A DNA stretch of 64,000 nt from Rhodocyclaceae bacterium (GTDB lineage Bacteria > Pseudomonadota > Gammaproteobacteria > Burkholderiales > Rhodocyclaceae), in NCBI GenBank assembly GCA_016702335.1, contig JADJEF010000003.1, positions 372,001 to 436,000 of the forward strand, given 5' to 3'. Positions 51,969 to 60,196 of the stretch are shown here, piece by piece (position 1 is the stretch's first letter; each line of letters opens with the position of its first letter). The notes under the pieces are model-generated. The model saw only the letters and a list, made by a program, of their open reading frames with translations. It ran no database searches and was not told the origin of the DNA. A program made the translations under genes and the position numbers.

Positions 51969-52535
51969 TCAGGGTGTGGCAGGAGCGCTCACTGGCGACG
52001 GATCGGTTTTTGGCTGAATCACCGCGCGCACACGCCCCCCCGAGGCTTCCGGTGCGGTGGGCTTGCCGGTGGCATCGAGGTTGTTCACCAGGTAGCTTTG
52101 CGACTTGGCGTCGTAACGAATGTACGGCCCGCTGACTTCATCGGCCCCATTTTTTACCTGCGCTTTGCCGATGAACTCGGTGATTTCGTTCTTGCTGTCG
52201 TGCACGATCTTGTCAGCCTGACCTTCAACATAGTCAGTGCGGCCTTCGCGCTTCTGCTTGAACCACGCCTGAGCTTTGCTATCCCCCTGTGCGGTACCGC
52301 GTTGAAAGCCAGAACCATCCTGTGTTACCTCAAGTCGGGCGGCCTTCAACTGCAATGTGCCTTGAACCAGATTGACCGCACCGTCGAAAATCTGTGATTG
52401 CGACTTGTCATCCACCGTGACTCGATCGGCTTCCAGTTCCACAGGTTTTTGCCGGTCAGCACGCTCGGCGAGGGCCTGGCCCATGGTGAGCGTGCAAGCC
52501 AGTACGACAAAGATAGTGCGATGGAACGAAGTCAT
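51969..52535 (-). CDS. lptA: LPS transport periplasmic protein LptA
   Basis: LptA forms the periplasmic bridge that carries LPS to LptDE. The 188-residue product has a signal peptide (FHRTIFVVLACTLTMGQALA) and the OstA/LptA beta-jellyroll (PVELEADRVTVDDKSQS, DGAVNLVQGTLQLKAARL, RTDYVEGQADKIVHDS). The ATG at 52535 places the signal peptide at the start; a TTG at 52553 is the alternative. It follows lptC with about 15 bases between stop and start. The next gene downstream on this strand is phasin, not lptB. Confidence 0.93.
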   Translation of the reverse strand: MTSFHRTIFVVLACTLTMGQALAERADRQKPVELEADRVTVDDKSQSQIFDGAVNLVQGTLQLKAARLEVTQDGSGFQRGTAQGDSKAQAWFKQKREGRTDYVEGQADKIVHDSKNEITEFIGKAQVKNGADEVSGPYIRYDAKSQSYLVNNLDATGKPTAPEASGGRVRAVIQPKTDPSPVSAPATP

Positions 52536-52549
52536 GATGGGCAGGGGCG

Positions 52550-53128
52550 TCAAGGTTTGCTGGGGGGGAGGGTGGCGCGCACGCGGCCTTCGAGCACCGA
52601 AACTCCTGTGCGGCCATCGATGCGGTAGCTGCCCGCATTCACGACGCTGCCATTCTGTTCGATACGCACGGCGGCACGGCCTTCTGCGAGTTCAATGTCG
52701 GGATGGACGAGCATGCGCTCGGTACGCACACGCAGCGGGCCCTTTCCTGCATTCTTTCCCCCTGCGGCGGTGCGATCAAGTTTGACATTGCCGATGAACT
52801 CCACGCTTTCAGCGCCGCTGCTGGCCAGAGCGCGATCCGCCGTGATCGTCATTGACGGCGCGCGCGCGGTATTGATCTTGGGCGTGAGTAACGTGCTGCT
52901 GTCGTCGGAACTTTCATGGGTGAGCCGACTGGCGCTCAGGGTGCTTTTCAATTTGCCGTCCGGCCCGAAGCTCTTGACGGTGAAACTGTCCGCCCAAAAG
53001 TCTACGCCCGTGTTGGGAGTTTGCGGCTTCACGCTCTTTTCTTGCACGACGCGATCAAGCCAAAAGCTCAGTGCCGCCAGAGCAATCAGCAAAATAACCG
53101 GAAGCCAATTGAATGAGCGAACGCTCAC
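52550..53128 (-). CDS. lptC: LPS export inner-membrane protein LptC
   Basis: The 192-residue bitopic protein has one N-terminal membrane helix (WLPVILLIALAALSFWL) and an LptC periplasmic domain (DFWADSFTVKSFGPDGKLKSTLSASRL, FIGNVKLDRTA). It hands LPS from LptB2FG to LptA. Its start overlaps the kdsC stop by four bases. Confidence 0.92.
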   Translation of the reverse strand: MSVRSFNWLPVILLIALAALSFWLDRVVQEKSVKPQTPNTGVDFWADSFTVKSFGPDGKLKSTLSASRLTHESSDDSSTLLTPKINTARAPSMTITADRALASSGAESVEFIGNVKLDRTAAGGKNAGKGPLRVRTERMLVHPDIELAEGRAAVRIEQNGSVVNAGSYRIDGRTGVSVLEGRVRATLPPSKP

Positions 53129-53622
53129 GCTGATTTTCCCTGTGACTTCAGAATAAGGTCGCAGACCTCACGTACGGCGCCCTTGCCGCCGCCCAGGCGG
53201 CTGACAAAATCCACATGGCGGCGTACTTCCGGGTGGCCATCGGCAACGGTCGCAGAAAAGCCGCAGGCGGTGAGTATTTCCAGATCGACCACGTCGTCGC
53301 CCATGTAGCCCGCTTGCGCAAGCCCCAGCGTGCGTTGAGCGAGCAGGGCGCGCAGGCAACCCAGTTTGTCTTCCACCGCCATGTGCAATTCGGTGACACC
53401 CAGATTCTGCGCGCGCAGTTCCAACGCCCGCGATTGCCGGCCGCTAATGATGACCACCTCGATGCCCACCTGCCGCAGCAACTTGATGCCGTGACCATCT
53501 AGGCTGGAAAATGCCTTGAGTTCGTCGCCGCCAGGGCCGAAGTAGAGCGTGCCGTCGGTCAATACGCCATCGACATCAAACCCCATCAGCGCCAGCGAAG
53601 CGGTTTTTTTCAGTGCGCGCAT
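53125..53622 (-). CDS. kdsC: KDO-8-phosphate phosphatase
   Basis: KdsC is a tetrameric C0-type HAD phosphatase that removes phosphate from KDO-8-phosphate. The 165-residue protein has the nucleophile motif FDVDGVLTDG near residues 15-24, the second motif IISGRQSRA and the acidic motif MGDDVVDLEIL. All are intact. It follows kdsD by 13 bases and overlaps lptC. Confidence 0.95.
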   Translation of the reverse strand: MRALKKTASLALMGFDVDGVLTDGTLYFGPGGDELKAFSSLDGHGIKLLRQVGIEVVIISGRQSRALELRAQNLGVTELHMAVEDKLGCLRALLAQRTLGLAQAGYMGDDVVDLEILTACGFSATVADGHPEVRRHVDFVSRLGGGKGAVREVCDLILKSQGKSA

Positions 53623-53635
53623 AGGTGTGTCATGG

Positions 53636-54601
53636 TCATACTACCTTGGCGCGGAACAGGTCATGCATGTTCAGGGCACCCGCCAACTTGCCTGTTGCAT
53701 CGAGCACCACGAGTTGATTGATCTTGTGCCGCTCCATCATTTCCACCGCCTCAACGGCCAGCCGTTCAGCAGTGATGGTGCGCGGGCCGCGGGTCATGAC
53801 CTCGGCGACGGGCGTTTGTCGCAGGTCACCTAGCTTGCCCATGGCTCGGCGCAGGTCACCGTCGGTGAAGATGCCGGCGACATTGCCCTCAGCAGTCATT
53901 ACCACCACCATGCCCAGGCCGCCGGCGGTCATGGCCGTTAGCGCCTCGGGCACCGGCAGCGTGGGGGCGACTTCAGGGACATCCGTCCGCATTACGTCTT
54001 TGACATGGGTGAGCAGTTTGCGCCCAAGGGAGCCGCCGGGGTGCGAGCGGGCGAAGTCGGTGGGGCCAAAGCCACGTGCTTCCAGAAGGGCCACAGCGAG
54101 CGCATCGCCCAGCGCCAGTGCGGCCGTGGTGCTTGCGGTAGGGGCTAGATTCAGCGGGCAGGCTTCTTTGTCAACGTGGGCGTCAAGATGTACGTCGGCC
54201 TCAAGCGCCAGCGAGGATTGCGGGTTGCCGGTTATCGAGATGAGCCGCCCGCCCTGGCGTTTGAACACGGGAACAATGGTGAGGAGTTCATCCCCTTCGC
54301 CGGAGTTCGAGATGGCGATCAGCACATCCTCGCCGGTAATCATGCCCAGATCGCCATGAACGGCCTCGGCGGCGTGAACGAAGTAGGCGGGGGTGCCGGT
54401 GCTGGCGAGGGTAGCCGCAATCTTGCGGGCGATATGGCCGGTTTTTCCCAAGCCACTGACCACCACGCGCCCATGACTGGCCATAATCAGATTCACGGCC
54501 TGCGAGAAACTGTCGTCAAGGCGTCGGGAAAGGGTACTGAGCGCTTCGGCCTCAATGTCGAGGACCTGGCGCCCCAAAGAAAGATGGTTCATCGCGGTCA
54601 T
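53636..54601 (-). CDS. kdsD: arabinose-5-phosphate isomerase
   Basis: KdsD converts ribulose-5-phosphate to arabinose-5-phosphate for KDO synthesis. The 321-residue protein has an N-terminal SIS domain (VVSGLGKTGHIARKIAATL, IAISNSGEGDEL, RSHPGGSLGRKLL) and two C-terminal CBS domains (VKDVMRTDVP and VAEVMTRGPRTI). The ATG at 54601 is used, with ATG 54592 as an alternative; neither has a strong ribosome-binding site. It heads the kdsD-kdsC-lptC-lptA operon. Copy 11 of the repeat lies 46 bases upstream, so it may be within the leader or promoter. Confidence 0.94.
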   Translation of the reverse strand: MTAMNHLSLGRQVLDIEAEALSTLSRRLDDSFSQAVNLIMASHGRVVVSGLGKTGHIARKIAATLASTGTPAYFVHAAEAVHGDLGMITGEDVLIAISNSGEGDELLTIVPVFKRQGGRLISITGNPQSSLALEADVHLDAHVDKEACPLNLAPTASTTAALALGDALAVALLEARGFGPTDFARSHPGGSLGRKLLTHVKDVMRTDVPEVAPTLPVPEALTAMTAGGLGMVVVMTAEGNVAGIFTDGDLRRAMGKLGDLRQTPVAEVMTRGPRTITAERLAVEAVEMMERHKINQLVVLDATGKLAGALNMHDLFRAKVV

Positions 54602-54647
54602 GCTGTAGGAGTTGTGGCGATTATGCCACCGCTGTATCGACGCCGTT

Positions 54648-54677
54648 CCGCAAGTCGGCGCTGGTGAGACGGCGATT
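54648..54677 (-). repeat. 30-bp dispersed repeat, copy 11
   Basis: Consensus orientation on the + strand, between kdsD and the prepilin terminator. It differs from copy 5 at one base. Confidence 0.85.
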
Positions 54678-54693
54678 GGGACTTCTGGAAATG

Positions 54694-54716
54694 AAAAAGC
54701 CCGCCGAAGCGGGCTT
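54694..54716 (-). terminator. intrinsic terminator of the prepilin gene
   Basis: AAGCCCGC and GCGGGCTT form a perfect eight-base stem around a four-base loop. On the minus strand five T follow. It lies 25 bases after the prepilin stop codon. Confidence 0.93.
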
Positions 54717-54740
54717 CTTTCTGGTTTGGTGCTGAGTTGC

Positions 54741-55439
54741 TTACAACGACATACAAACCGTGTAGGAGGTTGCATCCACAATAGCTGTGCTTGCTACAGC
54801 TGCTGCCGCGACAACTGTTGCGTTGAGTGCAGTGACGTTAGCAATGGCGCGTACTGAACCCGTTTCTGTGTTGCCATCGTCCATCGTTACATCAAGTTGC
54901 TTGACGTACTTACCTAAAATGCTGGTTGAGCAAACAATGTACGTGCCCGCCAGCCCTGTTACCGGGGTGTTTGACCCGCTGGTAATGCCGATGAATCCGC
55001 CATCAGCATTCTTCGGCAGAAAATCGAGAATGTTTGCAGCGGTAGGCGCTGTTGTTACACCCGCAGCCAAACCAGCAAGTCGCACATGTTGCCAAAAAAG
55101 AATCGACTCATCTGTCTGGGTTGCTGAATTCCACGCCCCGTTGATAACCCCGTTTCCTTGGCTACTTGCCGGTGTGGTTGCCGCAACGACGGTTACGCCA
55201 TTTACAGTTGCACCCAAGTGGGTGGTCGCTACCGAAGAGTCGTCGCCAGGCAACGCCTTGAACTTATCCTGATAGCCGTAAATAAACAGCGGAATATTGC
55301 GGAAGTCGGTCGCCATATTCTTGACCTTTGCACTATTGATCAGCTCCTGCCCCTTGAGCACGCCGCCGAGCAGCAGGCCGACGATGACCAGGACAATCGC
55401 GATTTCGATGAGGGTGAAGCCAGATTGCTTGGAACGCAT
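54741..55439 (-). CDS. type IV prepilin-like protein
   Basis: The 232-residue product has a short basic leader (MRSKQSG) with the prepilin peptidase site before FTLIEIAIVLVIVGLLLGG, including the conserved Glu at position 5 of the mature form. The rest is a Thr/Ala-rich globular part with two cysteines near the C-terminus (TYIVCSTS and YTVCMSL) that could form the pilin disulfide loop. It is a lone gene with its own terminator, and no other pilus gene is in the window. A minor pilin, major pilin or pseudopilin are all possible. Confidence 0.87.
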   Translation of the reverse strand: MRSKQSGFTLIEIAIVLVIVGLLLGGVLKGQELINSAKVKNMATDFRNIPLFIYGYQDKFKALPGDDSSVATTHLGATVNGVTVVAATTPASSQGNGVINGAWNSATQTDESILFWQHVRLAGLAAGVTTAPTAANILDFLPKNADGGFIGITSGSNTPVTGLAGTYIVCSTSILGKYVKQLDVTMDDGNTETGSVRAIANVTALNATVVAAAAVASTAIVDATSYTVCMSL

Positions 55440-55658
55440 GATTTTCTCCGGTTTGTAAATTTGCTATACGTTACTAAGCACACATTGTGCCAGGCAATGG
55501 TGAGGCGGAATTCGTGGATTCCGGGCTGTTTGAGTCGTTTTCGTGAGGGCTTTCGTCAGTAACTCGACACCTTGTGTCGAAAACTCGTCACATCGGGGGG
55601 TTGTAATGACGACATAGTGACACCGGCGACGTCCGTGCCCCCGACTAGAATCCGGCCA

Positions 55659-57449
55659 ATGATGTCGAGAAACCTCCGTGAGTCCAGCCTGTCCTCAATC
55701 CCTACCAGTGGCGGCAGGGCTCGGGCTGATTGGCTACAGCAAAATCTCGGGCGCTTTCACTCGCTCATCTTCACAGCCATGCTTGGCTTGCTGTACCTGA
55801 TGTTTCTGGAGCCCCCTGGCGCGGTGGCCCTGCGCATCCTCTTTGTTACGCACCTTGGCCTGTTCATCCTTTGGCAACCGATCATTGAGCGCAACCGGGA
55901 GTTGTCAGGCAATTCGGTGATGATCATGGGGGTGGCTGTCGTGATGGCGACCTTTTCACTCAATGCCTGGGTGCTGGTGCTGTGGACGGTACTGCTCGCC
56001 GGTGTGGTGGGTGGCAAGGTGTTGCTGGCAGGCTCGCTGCGCCTGCGCTTCAGTTACCTAATGGCGCTGGCGTATCTGGCGATTGGTCTATTGGTGTTTG
56101 CCTTGCCCAGTGCGGTACCCGAAGCGGTGGTGATCGAATCCGTTCGCCAGATCTGCTTGTGGTGCCTGCCGCTGATGCTGGTGGCCGTGTTCGCGTTGGC
56201 AACGGGGCGTGTCCAGACCGCCGATTCCGAGGTGCTCGATCTGGTCAATAGTTTGCTTCTGGTATTGCTGCTCAGTGTGTTGGTACTCGGGACGCTGGCG
56301 AGCATGTTCCTGTTCAAGCTCTCGTATCTATCTGCCCTGGTGCAAAGCCTGTTTGCACTGGCCGGATTTTTGGCCTTGTTGGGCTGGCTATGGAGCCCGC
56401 ATTTCGGCTTTTCTGGCCTGCAGAGCCTGTTTTCGCGTTACCTGGCATCAATCGGCATGCCGGCTCAGGAGTGGTTACAGGCATTGGCCGATCTGAACCA
56501 GCGGGAAGAAAACCCGGAACGATTTTTTGCAGCGGCTTGCGCGGATCTGGCAGAGCGGGTCGTGTGGATTCGAGGTCTGGAATGGAAGCTCAGCGAAAAC
56601 TCGCGGGCATCGGGTTTGGTTGGCCGACCGAGTGGCGAGCGGACAAGTTTTCGGCATCCGGAATCGGAGGTGCATTTGTACACTCGGTATCCGCTCCCCC
56701 CCTCGGTGGTTTTGCATGTCAATCTGCTCACTCAACTTCTTGCCGAGTTTTATGCCGACAAGCAGCGGGCACAACGCTTGCGTGAACTGTCGTATCTGCG
56801 TGCGGTGCACGAGACGGGTGCCCGCCTGACCCATGACGTGAAAAACCTGCTGCAATCCATGCAAACATTGATCTATGCGGCCGAAAATTCCGGGGAAAGC
56901 GAGTCGGAGGCGTTTCGGTTTCTCATGCGCCGACAGTTGCCCGCCATCAGTACACGCCTGGCCACGACACTGGAACGTCTGCGAACGCCGGCCGATGAGC
57001 CACCGGATAATTTGGTGCGCTTGGACGATTGGTGGCGGGCGGTGTGTGATCGCTATGGCGCACAGCCCTGGCTGACTTTCGTGGTTGATGAGCAGGACTC
57101 AAACATGTTGATCCCGGAAGCGGTGTTTTCCTGTGTGCTGGACAATCTGATTGCCAATGGTGCCGATAAACGGGCACGGCAACCTGAACTGCGCATGCGC
57201 ATTTCAGCGACGCAGGTGCGCAACCGGGTCGATGCAATCAGTGGCGTTACTTTGGAGGTCGCGGACGATGGTGAGCCAGTTCCACTGGACATCGCCAACA
57301 ATCTGTTCCTGCGGCCGATTGATTCACGCAACGGGCTGGGCATCGGGCTGTATCAGGCGGCACGGTTGGCCGCCTCGGCTCACTATGCGCTGGCGCTTTG
57401 TGAGAACACGCCCGGTCAGGTCAGGTTTGCTTTACAGCGCGCCGACTGA
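55659..57449 (+). CDS. membrane sensor histidine kinase (PrsK-like)
   Basis: The 596-residue protein has about seven or eight hydrophobic segments in its first 280 residues (for example FTAMLGLLYLMFLEPPGAV and LLLVLLLSVLVLGTLAS). A GAF-like cytosolic region of about 100 residues follows. The kinase core has the H-box RLTHDVKNLLQSMQTL with His392, the N-box VLDNLIANGADKR, and glycine boxes VADDGEP and NGLGIGLYQAARL. The plan resembles PrsK kinases of PEP-CTERM/exosortase systems, but the regulator PrsR is not adjacent. The ATG at 55659 is chosen over 55572. The 3' end overlaps the convergent cyclase gene by 18 bases. Confidence 0.85.
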   Translation: MMSRNLRESSLSSIPTSGGRARADWLQQNLGRFHSLIFTAMLGLLYLMFLEPPGAVALRILFVTHLGLFILWQPIIERNRELSGNSVMIMGVAVVMATFSLNAWVLVLWTVLLAGVVGGKVLLAGSLRLRFSYLMALAYLAIGLLVFALPSAVPEAVVIESVRQICLWCLPLMLVAVFALATGRVQTADSEVLDLVNSLLLVLLLSVLVLGTLASMFLFKLSYLSALVQSLFALAGFLALLGWLWSPHFGFSGLQSLFSRYLASIGMPAQEWLQALADLNQREENPERFFAAACADLAERVVWIRGLEWKLSENSRASGLVGRPSGERTSFRHPESEVHLYTRYPLPPSVVLHVNLLTQLLAEFYADKQRAQRLRELSYLRAVHETGARLTHDVKNLLQSMQTLIYAAENSGESESEAFRFLMRRQLPAISTRLATTLERLRTPADEPPDNLVRLDDWWRAVCDRYGAQPWLTFVVDEQDSNMLIPEAVFSCVLDNLIANGADKRARQPELRMRISATQVRNRVDAISGVTLEVADDGEPVPLDIANNLFLRPIDSRNGLGIGLYQAARLAASAHYALALCENTPGQVRFALQRAD

Positions 57450-58745
57450 GTGCGCTCGACGCCTGCCGGCGATACGATACGTGGCTAGAGCACCCTTGCC
57501 CTTGAGGGGGAGTATGGTGACGTCACTGAATTCGAACATGCCTTTAAGACGATCGTGGGTGGCTGAGTCACACTGAATGTCGCCAGGGTTACACTCCGAG
57601 GTCAGGCGGCTGGCCAGATTCACAGTGTCGCCCCACAGGTCATAAATGAACTTCTTTTTCCCCACGACACCGGCGACGACCGGGCCGGTACCGATCCCGA
57701 TGCGTATCTGAAGTTTTGAGGCGTTGATCGAGAAGTCCCGTGCCAGCAAGTCGCGCATGGCGATGGCCATATCCACGATACCGCCGGTGTAGTTCTCGGC
57801 GCTCTGGTTGATACCGCCGGCCACCATGTAGGCATCGCCGATGGTCTTGATTTTTTCGACCTCAAAGCGCTCGGCCAGTTCGTCAAAGGCAGAAAAGATG
57901 CGATTGAGCATGGTGAACACTTGCGAGGGCGTCATGTTGCCCGCCACTTGGGTGAAATTCACGATGTCGGCAAACATGACGGTGACATCGGAAAAGCCAT
58001 CGGCGATGGTTTGGTCGGACGACTTGAGACGTTCGGCGACGGGCCCGGGCAAAATGTTGAGCAACAGTTTCTCAGATCGTTCCTGCTCTTCGCTGAGGCG
58101 CTGGTGGGCGTGTTCGAGAACATCCTGGGTCTTGCGCCTTTCGGTGATCGAGTGGCGCAGGAGCAAGTAAATGATCGTCGCTACCGCAATGAAGTTGAGC
58201 GCAAAAAAGACGATGGCGGTAGGGATGGGCACATTGCCAAATACGGCCCCTGGTTTGAGCGCAAGAGTTGCCAGATAGTAGTCAGCCGCTCCGGTCAGCG
58301 CGGTCAAAACAGCCCAAGCAATGAACCAGCCCAGTGATTGACTCACGCCAAAGCAGAGCAGGGCACCAATTGGAGCCAGCAAGCCCCAGAGCACGACCCC
58401 GCTGGACGAGATGAAATTGCCAATCGACCACTGGGCGATGAAGGGCAGAAAGAGGAACATGCCCAACTGCGAAACCTGGAAAAAATCGAAATTTCGCGAC
58501 AGTGCGTAAAGGATGATGTTACCGGCCAGCAGCAGTTGAAACAGGAAAGGCAAGGTGCTGGAGAACTGCGGACCCATAGCCCAGTACAGTGCCACCCAGA
58601 GCATGGCCGCCATGCTGGTGAGCCCGGTGGCGAGCATGAGCAGTGACTTGGCGAGCCGGGTTTCCTCGCTGTCGCCCACTTCGATACCGCCGTTACGCAA
58701 GCGATCGATGAAGCGTGAGGGAACGATGACCGTATCTGGGGGCAT
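57432..58745 (-). CDS. class III adenylate cyclase with N-terminal membrane domain
   Basis: The 437-residue protein has six hydrophobic segments in the first 190 residues, a helical linker (DVLEHAHQRLSEEQERSEKLL, then LLNILPGPVAERLK) and a class III cyclase domain from about residue 250. Metal-binding Asp residues are in MFADIVNFTQ. The adenine-selecting Lys is in EKIKTIGDAYM near residue 298, and the partner Asp is in DLWGDTVNLASRL near residue 368, so ATP is the expected substrate. The product is cAMP. A kinase with a cyclic-nucleotide-binding domain lies at 60197-61510. Confidence 0.9.
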   Translation of the reverse strand: MPPDTVIVPSRFIDRLRNGGIEVGDSEETRLAKSLLMLATGLTSMAAMLWVALYWAMGPQFSSTLPFLFQLLLAGNIILYALSRNFDFFQVSQLGMFLFLPFIAQWSIGNFISSSGVVLWGLLAPIGALLCFGVSQSLGWFIAWAVLTALTGAADYYLATLALKPGAVFGNVPIPTAIVFFALNFIAVATIIYLLLRHSITERRKTQDVLEHAHQRLSEEQERSEKLLLNILPGPVAERLKSSDQTIADGFSDVTVMFADIVNFTQVAGNMTPSQVFTMLNRIFSAFDELAERFEVEKIKTIGDAYMVAGGINQSAENYTGGIVDMAIAMRDLLARDFSINASKLQIRIGIGTGPVVAGVVGKKKFIYDLWGDTVNLASRLTSECNPGDIQCDSATHDRLKGMFEFSDVTILPLKGKGALATYRIAGRRRAHSVGAL

Positions 58746-58879
58746 GATTGCAGGCGTGAAGATTTGCAGCAGTGTCGCAGGAATCGCCGAGTTTGGTCAA
58801 TATCGATGCAAAAGCAATGGCGAATACTCGCTCCGTATTCAGGCGAGAATCGCACTTTGTGTGTTTTGGAAGCAGCAGG

Positions 58880-59710
58880 ATGCATTCAGTTACTGTGGGC
58901 GGGGTGGGTGCGATCGCGGCGTTAGCGTTGGGAGCAGCCACGCCATGCGCGAAAATGTCGGCGATGGGCGAACTGTCAGCGCTGCTGCCGACGTGGGCGG
59001 ATGCTCCTGCCGACGTTGAGTTTTCACGGTTTTTTTGCCGTGACGCCGAGCGCGGCGAGTTTTCCCGCCTCGAACTGGTGACACCCGACAAGGTGCCGCG
59101 CCGCCGTTCGAGCACGGCGAGTGGTCGCGCTGCCTTGCTGCACTCGATCGCCCACATTGAGTATGCGGCGGTCGATTTGGCACTGGATCACGCGCTGCGC
59201 TTCGACGGCATGCCGACACGGTATTACCTCGATTGGCTGCGGGTAGCCGCGGACGAGGCGCGTCATTTTGAAATGCTGCGTGCGCACCTGCAGACGCTCG
59301 GTTACGACTATGGCGACTTCCCGGCGCATGCGGGTCTTTGGCAAATGGCGGCAAGAACTGCGCACGATGTCTTGGCGCGCATGGCCATGGTGCCCCGTTT
59401 GCTCGAGGCGCGGGGACTTGATGCCACTCCGCCTATTCAGCGCAAATTGGCTGAGGCTGGTGACGAGGCTGCCGTACGTGTGCTCGAGGTCATTCTCCAT
59501 GACGAAGAAGATCATGTTCGTCTTGGCGATGGCTGGTTCAGACAGCTTTGCAATGAGCGCGGGCTTGAACCAGAGTTGGCGTTTCGTGAGCTGATTGTCC
59601 AATATCAGGGACCTTGGCCGCAGACGCCGATGAACATCCCCTCACGGCTGGCGGCGGGCTTCAGCGCAGCGGAACTGAACGACTTGACCCGCCTGCGTCC
59701 GGCCCGGTAA
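58880..59710 (+). CDS. DUF455 ferritin-like di-iron family protein
   Basis: The 276-residue protein matches DUF455, ferritin-like helical proteins with a predicted di-metal site. Conserved segments are GRAALLHSIAHIEYAAVDLALD, AADEARHFEMLRAHL, DVLARMAMVPRLLEARGLDATPP and LHDEEDHVRLGD; the Glu/His residues in the first, second and fourth would bind iron. The N-terminal 60 residues are less conserved, and the exact start is uncertain (58880 preferred). It is divergent from the cyclase and is followed 53 bases later by grxD. Confidence 0.85.
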   Translation: MHSVTVGGVGAIAALALGAATPCAKMSAMGELSALLPTWADAPADVEFSRFFCRDAERGEFSRLELVTPDKVPRRRSSTASGRAALLHSIAHIEYAAVDLALDHALRFDGMPTRYYLDWLRVAADEARHFEMLRAHLQTLGYDYGDFPAHAGLWQMAARTAHDVLARMAMVPRLLEARGLDATPPIQRKLAEAGDEAAVRVLEVILHDEEDHVRLGDGWFRQLCNERGLEPELAFRELIVQYQGPWPQTPMNIPSRLAAGFSAAELNDLTRLRPAR

Positions 59711-59763
59711 AATTGCCCGACAAATTTACTCAAGTTAATTACTTACTTCTCGAGGCAAAACGT

Positions 59764-60090
59764 ATGGACGCGCAACAAAAAATTCATCAAACCGTGACCG
59801 GCAACCCGGTAGTGCTGTACATGAAGGGTACGCCGCAGTTTCCCCAGTGCGGGTTCTCTTCGCGGGCCGTGCAAATTCTTCAGTCGTGCGGCGTCAAAGA
59901 CTTTGTCGCAGTGAACGTCCTGGCCGATGCCGACGTGCGTCAGGGCATCAAGGACTATGCTAACTGGCCGACCATTCCCCAGCTGTATGTGCAGGGGGAG
60001 TTCGTTGGTGGCAGCGATATCATGACCGAGATGTATCAGTCGGGCGAGTTACAAAAGCAGTTGGAGCCCTTGATCGCCGCTGCCAAATAA
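59764..60090 (+). CDS. grxD: monothiol glutaredoxin GrxD
   Basis: The 108-residue protein is a CGFS-type monothiol glutaredoxin, which carries and transfers [2Fe-2S] clusters with glutathione and BolA partners. The motif QCGFSSRAV, the glutathione contacts WPTIPQLYVQGEFVGGSDI and the normal family length are all present. The ATG at 59764 matches the family start. Confidence 0.96.
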   Translation: MDAQQKIHQTVTGNPVVLYMKGTPQFPQCGFSSRAVQILQSCGVKDFVAVNVLADADVRQGIKDYANWPTIPQLYVQGEFVGGSDIMTEMYQSGELQKQLEPLIAAAK

Positions 60091-60141
60091 AGCGAACGCC
60101 GGCCGCCGGCACTGACGATCTACAAGGTCACAGGCGTGCAT

Positions 60142-60171
60142 CCCCAAGTCGGCGCTGGAAGGGCGGCGATT
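60142..60171 (-). repeat. 30-bp dispersed repeat, copy 12
   Basis: Consensus orientation on the + strand with a diverged middle (AAGGGC in place of YRRNAC) and CCCC at the left end. It lies between the converging grxD and kinase genes. Confidence 0.75.
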
Positions 60172-60196
60172 GCGCGGGGGTGAGGGCACCGTCAGG

